Shown piece by piece: positions 49,256-60,915 of a DNA stretch of 64,000 nucleotides. A program made the position numbers and the translations under genes. Location of the stretch: positions 10,478,001 to 10,542,000 of the forward strand of contig NC_026660.2 in assembly GCF_000004075.3 (NCBI RefSeq), given 5' to 3'. The notes beneath the pieces are model-generated. The model did no database searches and was not told the origin of the DNA. It was given only the letters and a program-made list of their open reading frames with translations. How positions within the stretch are numbered: position 1 is the first letter of the stretch; every line of letters begins with the position of its first letter. This DNA is from Cucumis sativus. Its lineage: Eukaryota; Streptophyta; Magnoliopsida; Cucurbitales; Cucurbitaceae.

Positions 49256-52200
49256 AATATATATATACAAAATGGTGATGAAGGGACAGATTTTACTTTT
49301 GAAAGAAGGTTATTTTTGCTTATCTTCATCACCATCAAACAAATCCAATAAAAATGATATGAAAATCCTGACATGTATGCCACTAGAGATAAATTTATGA
49401 ACTTGTATTGTATTGGCTTCATCAAAGATTGTGAAAAATCCCTTTAATTCTTAATAATTGGTCCTGTCTTAATTTATTCCCTATTTAGAACAACATAAGA
49501 AAATGATGGTGTTGAAAGCATCCTTCGCTTAACACTTGAAAAAAATGAACCACAAGCAAGTCAACCATTCCACTGGTTTTAATGGGTGCCTCTACTCAGT
49601 GGATGACTCATAAATCCAAATTGGGTGCCGGCTTACTATTTGTTAAATCACTTATTGAACACCAAAAAAGAGATGTGATTTCCTTTTTTTAGTGATCATA
49701 TGAAATGAAGAACAAAGCAATTAATTAATATTGGTAGAGGAAAGTGTTGAACTACAGCTACTCCCATAAACACAACTATCAGTGGATCAACACTCACTTT
49801 GCCTAGAAGCTGCTTTCTCTTATGTATAGATAGTCCTTTTTTTCCCAAGTGTAATTTATTTTCCTTCCAAACAACTTTGCATCTCAAATATTCTCAGTAA
49901 TGTTAAAAAAAAAAAAAAGGTTCCCAAAGGAAATGTTTTTGAAGTTGATTATATCCTCACATAGTGCTCTTCCAACAGCATGCAAGAGATCATTATTGCA
50001 GTGCTCCACTGGAGAGCAGAAGTTAAAGTTTTATTTTTTCTTATAATGTTGTAGTTCAACCCACTTCATTCTGTCCTAGAGTTGGCTTACACACTAGGTA
50101 CCTTCTAAGAACCCATAAACCATCATCTCAAAGAATATTGTGTATATTGTCAGTCTGAATGTAGCCCATTCTTTATCATTTCAAATCATCAACATGCCTC
50201 TACGAGTGAAAGATAACTTGGGGAGGGGTATGGAAGTTTTGTCGTTTGTTTTAAAAATACTTTTAGTTTTTCAAAAGAAACATATTGCCCTTTGATTTTT
50301 TTAAAAAACGTTTTGAAATTATGCTTAAGTTTAAATTTGTTAGAAACTTAGATTGAAATTTGAAATTTGAAATTAGAACTTGAATGTGTTAGTTATTCGA
50401 AACAGTGTATTAGTGTATTAGTATTCAAGTCTCAAATTATGTTACAGGTCACCACCACAATGTAAAGTCTTGGTTTTTGTTCAACATTCTAACCGTTTTC
50501 AAATTTTATTCAAAGGGCTAGGGTAATATTGTGACTTTGAAAGAGTAGCAATATCTTTTAAATAAATGACAAAGTTCAAGAGTATTTTATGTAGCTTAGA
50601 TGTAATATTATACACACATTTGTATGAGAACGAGTGTATCATTTCATGTCACGAACATGTGGCAAGCTTTCTATTTGTAAATGGGTTGTTAATGGTTTGT
50701 TCCATATAATGATTTCGACAGACTTCATCAAATAATACGTTCAAAAAATTCTTAATAACATTCCATAATAATAACAATTTGATTGGGTAAACAACTCAAG
50801 AGAGAAATGATTCAAAGATTTATATAAAAAAAGGTATCCCTTCATGACTTTGTTATTTGAAACATATCAAACCAACAAACTTTCTCCACGCAACTATTTA
50901 AAGCGACAATTGGCTTTCAGCATTAATTAAATCACTTTTTTAAACACTTAGACATGACAAGCAAAAGTGTGTCAAGAAAGTGATTTGGGCACATGCTTTC
51001 TTTGGAAAATAAGAGGATGAGAGAATGTTATTAATGATTTGACAAAGTTTGAGAAGTTGGAAGGCAGAAATATACTAACAAACTCTCATTTGTTGGGACC
51101 AAAAACTTGTTGTATTGTTAAAGGCAATGATGGCTTTCACATACCACGCTTCCCATTCACTCAAATTTTGGCCCAACCCTTTTGCTGCCCCCACAAACTA
51201 AGGTTCATAATGTTTGATCAATATCTCTCCATTTGCTTTTATTCATCTTCTTTTCCTTTTTCTAAATGAATTTTTTGACTACTTGAATTGTGTTCTCGTT
51301 AGATTCTTCACTTAAAATGTTATTACCTCGAATTTTAATTATTTGACCCAAAAAGAAGATAGGCTAAATTACAAAGAAAAAAAAATCTATTAATTTTGAT
51401 GTGTCGAAAATACTCATAAACTTTCAAAAGTTTCAAAATGTTCTTAAAACTTTCGAAAATGGTTAAAAAATACTCTTATAGTTAGTTTTGGATGGACACC
51501 ATTAAAGTTTTATTTCAAAATACCCATGAACTATGGAAACGTTTCAAAAATACCTTTGAGCTTAAAAAAATACAATGATTCATATAATTTTCACCCACAC
51601 CCAAATTAATCACCCTTCGTTTTTCAATTAAGTTATGCATTTTAATCCCAAGATCCTACGATTCATTGTGATTGCAGAACGAATGTAAACAACAACAAAC
51701 GTAATCAACTAAAACCCATTTTTCAAATTAACATTTATAGATTATGATTCATGTGGCGTAAACGTCCCTACTTAAAATGGAATTGGTAACCTATCGAAAT
51801 GGTTTTATAGGTAAATAAAACTCACTTTCAAATTAACAGGAATGAAATACCCTAAAAGAAAATAAGGATGACCTTAATTATTAGCGTAAAGGTGCAACCT
51901 ACTAATTTTTTCTTTTTATATAAGATGTATAGCTTAGTTCACAATACATATTTCACAAATGTTCCAATGGACATATATTTCACTACTAGATTATCTCTTA
52001 ATTTTAGAACAAAATTAACCTTATGCTCATTCTCTTTTAATAAAGTTTCTAATTTTTTACCATTTAATTATATTAAAAAATCAACTGAAAATTATATATA
52101 TTGTAACTATTATTAGTTTATGCATATCATATTATTCAATTTATATGGTATTTATATCCTTCATTTAAGAGATTTTGCTGATTAAATATATTTTTCATTT

Positions 52201-52760
52201 TATTTTTGTTATTAATTATACACCTTCCTTTTCTACGTTTCTCAACTAGGCATTCTTCTTTGGTTTCAAGATATATTTGCGTTTGTGAAAAGATCACCAA
52301 TATAACATAGTATATATTGAAAAAAGTTACAATTATAATAAATTAGATTTAATTAAAAAAGTTATCAAGAATATAACACATTATATATTTGAGAAATGTA
52401 CTATAACAAAATAATTAAATACCCATTGCATAGCATAATACATTACCGAACACATTAAAATTATGTAATTAAAAAAGTGCAAAAAGTATCGTCACTTAAA
52501 AAAAGGAATAGTTGCAAATTTAGCAATTAGATTCAAAATAATTAAGTATATAAAAACATTTTAAAAAATTTGCAAATATAACAAAATTTGTCAAATTTTA
52601 TCGATGATACAAGTTTATCATTAATAGACCACATTGTAACAAGTCTATCAACGATATAAGTTTATTGGCGATAGTTTTACTATATTTACAATTTAAAAAA
52701 AAAGGTGGTACATCCTAATTATTATTCTTAATTAACGTGAGAAGACCAAGAGAGAAAAAA
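49256..52760. other. Repeat-rich spacer between the S28 cluster and ATP10
   Basis: About 3.5 kb with no credible gene. The first 450 bp include 3' flank related to that of copy 2. Positions 51395-51580 hold a repetitive block with aaactttcaaaagtttcaaaa and similar words. Positions 52560-52700 hold another copy of the AT-rich repeat with tctatcaacgat and gatagttttactatattt. Confidence 0.55.
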
Positions 52761-52767
52761 TTGTTAT

Positions 52768-52866
52768 TGGGCTAGCTCAAAGTGTCAGAACTTCTGTACT
52801 TGGCCCAATATGAATCCATAAGTGGGCCAACAGTCGTTACTGTTGGGCTTAGTTGGACAAGGCCCA
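52768..52866 (+). promoter_or_regulatory. Cluster of five site II elements before ATP10
   Basis: TGGGCT (52768), GGCCCA (52802), TGGGCC (52823), TGGGCT (52844) and GGCCCA (52861) fall within 99 bp, about 190 bp before the start codon. Site II motifs are bound by TCP-type factors and are known to be enriched in promoters of nuclear genes for plant mitochondrial respiratory proteins. That agrees with the product of the next gene. Confidence 0.65.
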
Positions 52867-52964
52867 TAGTTAACAATTCGGGATTACGCGACGAATCAAC
52901 ATCCAGCCACCGGTAGTAACTCAGAAGCATCAACGTTCCATTCCATTTCCAGCGGAGTTCGGAG

Positions 52965-52988
52965 ATGACCGTACAGTTCTCCGATTAG
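52965..52988 (+). CDS. Seven-codon upstream ORF in the ATP10 leader
   Basis: ATG at 52965 opens a seven-codon frame closed by TAG at 52986-52988, 65 bases before the main start. It lies downstream of the site II cluster and so is probably in the transcript. Its effect is unknown. Confidence 0.3.
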   Translation: MTVQFSD

Positions 52989-53053
52989 GGTTCATTTGTC
53001 TGTTTTGCATTTGAAGGGGAAAAAACTAATTGAGAAGCCGATTGATCAGAGAC

Positions 53054-55468
53054 ATGTTTGGATTGAAGCGATTAGTGCCTCATGCTTGCTCGATACGAGC
53101 TTCTTTAACAATGCAGCTCTCTGTTTACGAGGATAAATTCCTTGTTTTTCCTTCGCAGCATTTAGCTCAGCTAACTTCCAATCGATTCCTCGACATTTAT
53201 CAGGTACCTTGATTGCTTTTAGACCACTATTAGGGTTTTCTTCTTCTTTGGTTGATTTTGGGACGGAGAATTTTACTTTTGCTGGTTGAAAGATACCCAA
53301 TTATGTATAGCCCACAAATCCGACATGAATTTATTAAAATGATTGTGTTCGGGTACACAGGGGTGGTGTTTTAGATTAAGATTGATTTTTTCGGGTGTTT
53401 GCAGCTTGGAAATAAAACAGCCATTGAGAAAGAGCGCGCTCGGCTGTAAGTTTCAGTACTATGTTAGCGGCAAATTTTTATTGAGCCCGATAATTATCAG
53501 CAAGCTTTGTTGATTTAAATTGTGACCCAGTGCAGATGAAATTAATAGAGGATACTTTGCCGATATGTCAGAGCTAAAGCAACATGGTGGAAAGGTAAGA
53601 CGAGATCGTTTTAAATGTAGTATAATCTGTTTTATTGGATTTTTAACTTAACGTTGATTTTGAAGATTGCAGCTGCTAACAAGATTCTAATTCCGGCTAT
53701 GGCTGCTGTAAAATTTCCGGAGTTTGAAGTGAGTTATTCTGATGGTAAAACGTTGAAGCTACCGATTAAATCTGATGTGAATGTGATTGAAGGCAATAGT
53801 TCGCCATCGGGCTTGCCAATGGCCACGTTACTTTGTCTTTCTTTCAGAGCTAACTCCCAGGTGAGTTTTGGTTTTATTATAGTTGGTTGTGTTGGTTTTG
53901 ATAGATAGAACATGGAGGAGTCTATAATAATCTATAATGTACTAGCAAACATTGACATTGATGTACTCTGAGCATTACTATTTTTTCATTTCATTGATGA
54001 AAAGTTTACTAGCAAACATGAACTTTATCATATCAATAATTGGGATTTAAGATTAATGTCATTTTCCATTCCCAGTTCTTATTCCTATCAGAGAAATTTG
54101 AATATTCGGTAACCTTGAAATTGGATAAAATACAATTGTACGCACACTAGTAGCCTAGTGGCTGCCAAGTTGCCAACATTTGAATCGATGGCCTAAAAGC
54201 TATTCCTTTTGAATTAAATCTTAGTGATTGGGTGCTACGAATTTACCAAGTTAATGAAGAGCAGGAGAGTTCATTGTTTTCCTTCTCTTCACTTTTTCAT
54301 GAAAAATATTTTCTCTGTTAAAAAATGATCTTGTTCCATTTTCTTTGTCTACTTGCATAGTTGCAAGCACTAAAATAAGATTGCCTACTTCATATTCAAA
54401 TTTTGATGCTGTTTGGGTATGGAATTAAAAAGTTCCCACACTTTTTTAAACTACAGTTTGTTCTTTAAAATAGAAAACTTATTTATACAGTTGAATAATC
54501 TATAACAGTGAAAGATTCTTTACTTAGCCCAATACAAACTGTTCCTTAGAAAATAGCGCCTTTATTTCCATATTTTACTTCCTTTTAATGAAAAATTGGA
54601 ACGGAAAACTTTCATCAGACTTAGTCAGGTGGGCTTGCATATCATTTGTTTGATCAAAGAAAAGGTGCACTTTGGTGCTATCAATAATCATCATATCTTC
54701 CTTTTACCTTTACAGGCCATGATTGATTCTTGGAGTGCCTCTTTTCTCAATGCCTTTTCTAGTTCAAACAATGTCCAGTTATATGAGGTAAAGTAACTGC
54801 ATATTATAATTGGTCCATTGGTTGCTAATTTTCTATTGGAATTTAATACTTAAGCCTCCTTATTAGGTTGCAGTTCCTTTTCCATGTATTTTGATGATAC
54901 TTCAGACCTGTTGCTTTACTAATCACTTATAAGATTGGGACTGATCAGCCTTTCTAGAACTGAGTCGAGTCCATAATGCAATGATTTTGTTTGCCAGCTG
55001 AACGCTAATGGTGTAATGCATACATGAATTCCAACCCAGCTCTAACTAGAACTTTCATTTGTAAGGTTTCATTTATAGATTCGTGGTTCTTATGTCGAAA
55101 TCCAATTAAGAAACTGCTTCTTCGGCTAATGAGGAAATCTAGTGGCAATGCACAAAATGATTCACTTCAGAGGCAGATTGTATACTCATTTGGCGACCAT
55201 TATTACTTCAGAAAGGAGCTAAAAATACTAAATCTTCTCACTGGGTATAAGTTACTTCATCTTTTTGTATTTTCTCGTTTGCCATCTAGATTAACCAATG
55301 AACTTAAAAGTCCGTACAATTGTTCTTTGTGAAAATCTTTACTTGCTTAGGTATGTATTCCTGGTTGATAAACTTGGTAGAATAAGATGGCAAGGCTTTG
55401 GATTGGCAACTCAAGAGGAGGTGTCATCTCTTCTTTCATGTGCATCACTTCTTTTGGAAGAGAAATGA
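53054..55468 (+). CDS. ATP10: Mitochondrial ATP synthase assembly factor Atp10 homologue
   Basis: Seven exons join in frame to 272 residues: 53054-53203, 53405-53445, 53531-53594, 53666-53860, 54716-54787, 55066-55244 and 55351-55468. The N-terminus (MFGLKRLVPHACSIRASL) is basic, hydroxylated and free of acidic residues, as expected of a mitochondrial targeting peptide. The body matches the Atp10 family: FPEFEVSYSDGKTLKLPI, LCLSFRANSQ, a hydrophobic/basic stretch FLCRNPIKKLLLRLM, and the conserved C-terminal block NLLTGYVFLVDKLGRIRWQGFG. In yeast, Atp10 helps insert subunit 6 into the Fo sector of ATP synthase; the plant protein is assumed to act alike in the mitochondrion. The acceptor of exon 3 is CCCAG|TGCAG; the AG four bases later would create a stop. 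Intron 4 is long (855 bp) and holds a SINE-like fragment. Confidence 0.85.
54145..54205 (+). repeat. tRNA-like SINE fragment in ATP10 intron 4
   Basis: The word tagcctagtggc fits the tRNA A-box consensus well, and a B-box-like atttgaatcg follows about 30 bases on. No tail was identified. Confidence 0.3.
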
Positions 55469-57316
55469 GGTAACTGACAATTTATCTTTTCCTAACCCAT
55501 TTCATTTTTAGCAAACATGGAAAATTCTCTCTGTTTCTTAATATCCACATCAGTATGGTTAAAATAAAAAAGAATTAATTTTATCTTTTCAATGCATTTT
55601 CAGCAATTATCCTCCATAAAATGATTCCCCTCCAGAAGTTCTGTTCTAGGGCGATGCAGGAAAAGTTACCAAGCAATAGTATCAATGAATAAAGATATGA
55701 GTTTGAAATGCTGTGAATTAAAACCAAGATTTTGTGGGAGCTTAGTTTCTTGAAAATGAGCAATATCAGTTGACGAGATGACTGTTTTGTTTTGTTTTTT
55801 CCCCAACAATTGTGGCTAGCTAGAAGTTGAATTATCAATTTTTGTAATGGTAGTTGACCTCTTATTGAGGTCTTTTTTGTTACATAAATTTATGCTCTTT
55901 TTTGTATTTGTTGGTGTATGGGGTAAAGAGAGTTATTATAAGTCTTACGTTATTATAGTTGAATTATAATAGTTTGTGTTTGGGTGTATATTATTTTAGT
56001 CCGAGAAGGAAATAGAAAATATTGTTGCAAATTATAAAAAAATGATGAATGTTAAATAGTAGCAAATAGCTATAGTAAGAGGATTTTGAAATAGTATTTA
56101 TTCTAGCTAATTAGGATTTCTTAAATAGTATTTATTGTAGTTAGATGTGGTTATTATAGTATGACATAATCATTATCCTAACCGGCCTCGTTATTTTCAA
56201 GGTTTTCTTTAGAAAGCCATTCAAGATTTACAATTTAAAAGTCAAACTTCAAATGCTAATGTTAGGTTCACCAACATGAGTTTGGTAGAGTTATAAAACT
56301 AACTCAAAACTCAACCAACTCCTCTTCCAATGTTTTTAATGAATATATATGTACATGTCAATGACGGTAAGTGGCCACTCTTGTCTATAGTGGTGAGCTT
56401 TGCGATGACCTCAAGCATCCAACTCTAACAACATATCGGACCAATCATACACAAGGATTTGAGAGAGAGAGAAAAAAACCCGGCTAGTCACATCACATAC
56501 TAGAAAGAGGTATTGTATGCATCAATTTTCTATGTTTCACTAACGTACTATTGTCAAAGTAGGCTTATTCTTCCCTATGTTTGAAGGTTTGTTATACTAA
56601 AAAATTAAAATTAGAAGAGATTAGTTTAACTTATCTTTCTAAACAGACTATTGTTTTGTATACATGAAAACAATCAATTGTTGGTTATGTTTTTTTAAAC
56701 ATGTAAATAAATTATTGATGACAATTTTTGTAAAAATGTTCAATTCATATGCTTCACAACCAATTTAAATCTGTTGTAGGGTAGTTTGTTATACAACTGA
56801 TAGTATTTTCATTTATTTGAATCTAACTCAATAAGATGTAACTTTTAACTCAAATTATAAAGTAAGTTGTAACTTTTAACTCAAATTATAAAGTAAGTTG
56901 TAACTTTTAACACAAAATGGGTTGAGTTGATCAAAACCTTCGGGGTTGATTTTAACCTCCTTAGTTTCAAAGTTCAAATTTGCTTACAAAACAAGAGAGC
57001 CTAACACATTGGGTTAGCAACAGTGTTTAAACACACGTGAAGATTCAGATCGATGAGTGTGAGGACTTATAAGTTAAAACTTGTATAGAACCGACTAAGT
57101 TCATCTGAAAGAATTTACAATGCAGCTATGGCAAATTCTAGTGGAAGAATATAATATTGATGCAAGAAACCAATGGAAAAAAGGAAAGAAAAATAAAAAT
57201 AAGAAAGGAGACAACGTGCGATATGCGCACAGCAGCCGCACAAACGAAACTTCGGCGGCTCAATGGCTATGACTATACAGTGAAAGAATGACAAATCTAA
57301 TCTTCTAAACAATACG
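55469..57316. other. Spacer between ATP10 and the aspartic protease gene
   Basis: Both neighbouring genes end into this 1.85 kb region. No gene is seen. A 31 bp tandem repeat lies at 56838-56930. Confidence 0.6.
56838..56930. repeat. 31 bp tandem repeat, three units
   Basis: Units beginning gtaacttttaac start at 56838, 56869 and 56900. The first two are near-identical, with tcaaattataaagtaagtt as the second half; the third diverges at its end. Confidence 0.88.
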
Positions 57317-60300
57317 CTATGAGTGGAAGAAGCTGGTGAAGATGTATAATTGAACAAACAATACAAAAATGCTTAAATTTAGAATAAATCTATCAGGTTG
57401 ATTCTGCATAGAGCCACTATCACTGAACTGCCCTGCATTCACAAATTCACTCTTTCCAGTCTTGGTTGCTGTAGAAACATTTACTGACATTGAACCTAAT
57501 GTGGAGAAAAGAAAACATAATTTGTTATAGTTAAATATTGAGATTTAAAATCAGGGAGAAGAATAGAGGTATTGTTGCGGATTGAGAAAACAACTTGTTT
57601 GAATCGACATTCAAAGTGGAGTTTCTAAGGAGAGTGTTTTCAAGCACTTCGAAAGCCAGTCCAAACAGACTCAAAGACAACTGCCAGTGAAACCATGATC
57701 TAAGTAATGAGTTGAAGGAAACTCGAAATATAATTTGGAGTGGTTGAATTATATTTCATGGTACAAAAACCTAGTCAAACATCGAAGTAGTATAATAAAC
57801 CAGGGGCCTATCTTTTGGGTGTGGTTGGGTACTTAAGAGTTGAAAAACTTGGTAAAAGAATCTTGTGGCCAAAGATTTATCGTTATATCTTAGAAAGATG
57901 ATTTAGAGAGGGTTGTGGAAACTCACAGTCATAGTTTGTCCATCCAATTCGTTGATTAGCCAAATCGTAAATGAAGATTTTGTCTTTCAGAACAAGGTCT
58001 GCCCCCAAAAAGGAAAAAAAAGACAAAAGAAGAAAGTGAGAGGGAGTGTTAGTATTTCACGTTAAATTATTGAAATTTTAAATATGTATATATATAAACA
58101 TATATACTATATATAAAAGAATTCTGAACTCACCTCCTAAAATTGTGATCCCTTGACCTGGAATTTTCTGGAAACCGATGCACCAAACGGTAGTACCACC
58201 CTGTAATGAAATTTTTGTCAAACCCAATTCCAAACCAGGATAGAAGATTGAGCAACAAAATTATATTTGTCTAGAATTGTTCTCTTAAAGTCTTTAACGA
58301 TCCTTAACTCTGAGTCGAGAAAGGGGTCTAAGTCAGGCAGGTTGAGGAAAAATTGTCTACAACCGTTCAACTGCTGTGAAACTATAAATGTCCAGACAGT
58401 GAAGTGAAAGCTATAAACTTACAACGGAGTTTTGTTGTATGAGGTAGTCTTGGGCTCCTAATACCAATGATGCACCACCGGCAAAGTTTAAGCTAACTTG
58501 TGGAAATATATCAGAGACACTGAGATTGAAAATAACGAGTCAGACTCCTCACAGTAAACTTAAACTTGATAACAGAAATGTAGATTGTAAATTAAATCAA
58601 CCTGGAGGAGGTAACATAACATCGATTTCCCTTGAGGACAACTGACTGTGTCGATTGTGAAACTATGTTCGTAACCTGCGTTTGGAGAAGAATGAGAGAA
58701 ATAAATCTATAATCAAAATCCATTAAAAATGCAAACCCTATTCCAAGATTAAGTCTACTTCAGCTATCCTATAATGGAAGAAAAGATGTGTAACAGTGAA
58801 CTATGCTGATAAATAATGAAACATCATAATGGGATTTGGTCACTTGAACAATAAGAAACATCTGACAGTGAAACTCACAGCAACAACAAAAGCGTTATAA
58901 GCTTCCTCAGCAAGGTATGCCAAAGTAGTGCCAGAGTCAATTATGGTTCCTTGGCTACTTGATGTCGCAAAGACAGCCGGACTGATAGGCAATACTTGAC
59001 CATTGACGGAGATGCTTTGAAGATTCAAGTTATAGTGGGGCCTGAAGTCAACAACAATTTGAAACCACGTGCTTTCAGATTCTATTTTATCCAAACCTCC
59101 AAATACTCAAATAAGCTTACAGTGCTTCAAGTTATAACTTTTTTAATTATAAGTTAACTAAGGTATTCATAGACACCCTAGATAAAGGTAGTGAAAATGG
59201 ATCAGATACGGATGTGAAATGAAGGGAAGCAAAGAACTTACTGTGATGGGACTAGAGGAGTATAAACAACATTTGGCTCCACAATCTCACCAAGGACCAA
59301 TATTCCCCCACCACTATCATCTCCTTTCAAGCAGTGAGAGAACACTTTCGGTGCAATTCCTCGTGAAGACAGTTGCGAAATTACAGACAGGTCCTGTTGC
59401 CCAAACCCAAAGATTCCATCAACTGCCCTGTCTGACTTGGTCAAGTCTCCAGTCTGTGATGTGCTACACCTGTTTAACAATTGATGATCCACCAATCAAA
59501 AGAGTTGGTCACACGACTCACAACTCACAACTCAAGAGTACAAAAAAATATAATTAGGACAGTTAGTTTTGGAATGAAGCATAAACTCACCCAAACACAA
59601 CTGAAGCTGAAGAATTTGAGGTCACAGAACTATCAATTACTACATCAAGATGAATCATGTCCATAACATAATATCCTGATGTTCCACTACCATCTCCGTA
59701 TTGGAAGACATAAGCACACTGATTGCTCTGGCCAAAACAGGCAGAATCGGAGGACTGAACACCAAGCGCACATATTTGGTCCGAACAAGATACCAAAGAA
59801 GCTGTTGTTGAGCTACCAGGATCAAAGAAATTGAGCGGAATCTGCGAGGTAAAAACAATTGAATTTAAAACAAATTACAGAAAAAGGGCTAGGGTTTAGG
59901 TGACAATGCCACCAGTTTAAAACGGACTAAAAACTTAAGGTAACACGAAATAACCTGGAGCCCACTAGTTGCTGGACAGCCATTGCAAGAGTTGCAGCTA
60001 ACCCACAAAACATCACTTCCAGTATCGATCTGCACATAGAAATCCTTTGGAGGATTACCTAGTTGCACTCTAGTGTAATAAAGCCTGTATAAGAACCACA
60101 AATTTCGGCCAACTCAGAATAATGAGATAAAGAAAGGTAATTAATGCAATAAGAAAGAGAAGAACTCGATCTTTTCAATTGAAGTATCAAATCACGATTA
60201 ATGACCATGATGATACATAAATATATCCAGAAAAAATAAAACCAAACTCATCAAATTCTTCTAAGCTGAAATTGGGGAAAAAGAGAATACACAAAATAAT

Positions 60301-60714
60301 AGGCCAGAGGTTCATTCATTTGGAAAAAAAAATCAACAACAGAGCATAAATTAAGAAGGACTTGTCAAAATAAGAAAGGCAAACAAACATTCCAAATAGC
60401 AACTAATATCACAAACTGAAAAATAACAAGTGGAAAAGAAAAGAAAAAAAAAGATCCGTTCCCTTTCCTTACCCAACGAGAAATGGGTCGTACGTTCCAG
60501 AAACAGAAAAATCAATAACACCACCAGAAGACTGCAACATTCTACCATGTCTCACCCGGTCCCGACTACGGAGATGAGCAATTTCCACGCCGTGATTAGT
60601 CGGAAAAGCCCTCTCTAGTGTCAGTTTCGCCGGAAAACCACACAAAACCATTGCAGCCTGAAGCAACACCACGAGAACACCCACCGACACTCCAGCATAA
60701 ACAATCCGAGCCAT
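57317..60714 (-). CDS. GPI-anchored-type aspartic protease, A36-like (family A1)
   Basis: Ten exons on the minus strand join in frame to 500 residues: 60714-60473, 60084-59955, 59841-59591, 59469-59242, 59041-58879, 58675-58602, 58519-58423, 58200-58134, 57998-57927 and 57495-57317. The first ATG gives [21 protein letters not shown], a signal peptide. The catalytic aspartates are Asp101 in [11 protein letters not shown] and Asp319 in [11 protein letters not shown], with the flap tyrosine in [13 protein letters not shown] cysteine-rich insert after the first motif ([14 protein letters not shown]) is typical of plant atypical A1 proteases. The C-terminus ends in a hydrophobic run ([17 protein letters not shown]) preceded by small residues, a GPI-anchor signal. 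Arabidopsis A36 and A39, which this resembles, act at the plasma membrane in pollen and ovule function. The specific role here is inferred from that similarity only. Confidence 0.9.
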
Positions 60715-60863
60715 TGCTGAATCCCTCCCTCGTCTTGAAATTTGAGTACCACCCACCAAAGAAAGCGATTAAATACAGAGGAAAGAAGACAAAAATCAGA
60801 AGACAAGGACGAAGAGAACAAGGGAGAAAGAACCAAGGAGCACAAATTTGCCGATGTTCATCC

Positions 60864-60915
60864 TAGAGAGAGGGAGAGAGAGAAGGAATGTCGTGTAATG
60901 TAGAGAGAGAAAGGA
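60864..60915. repeat. GA-rich tract upstream of the aspartic protease gene
   Basis: An imperfect (GA)n run lies about 150-200 bp before the start codon, so it is in the leader or core promoter of the minus-strand gene. Confidence 0.6.
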
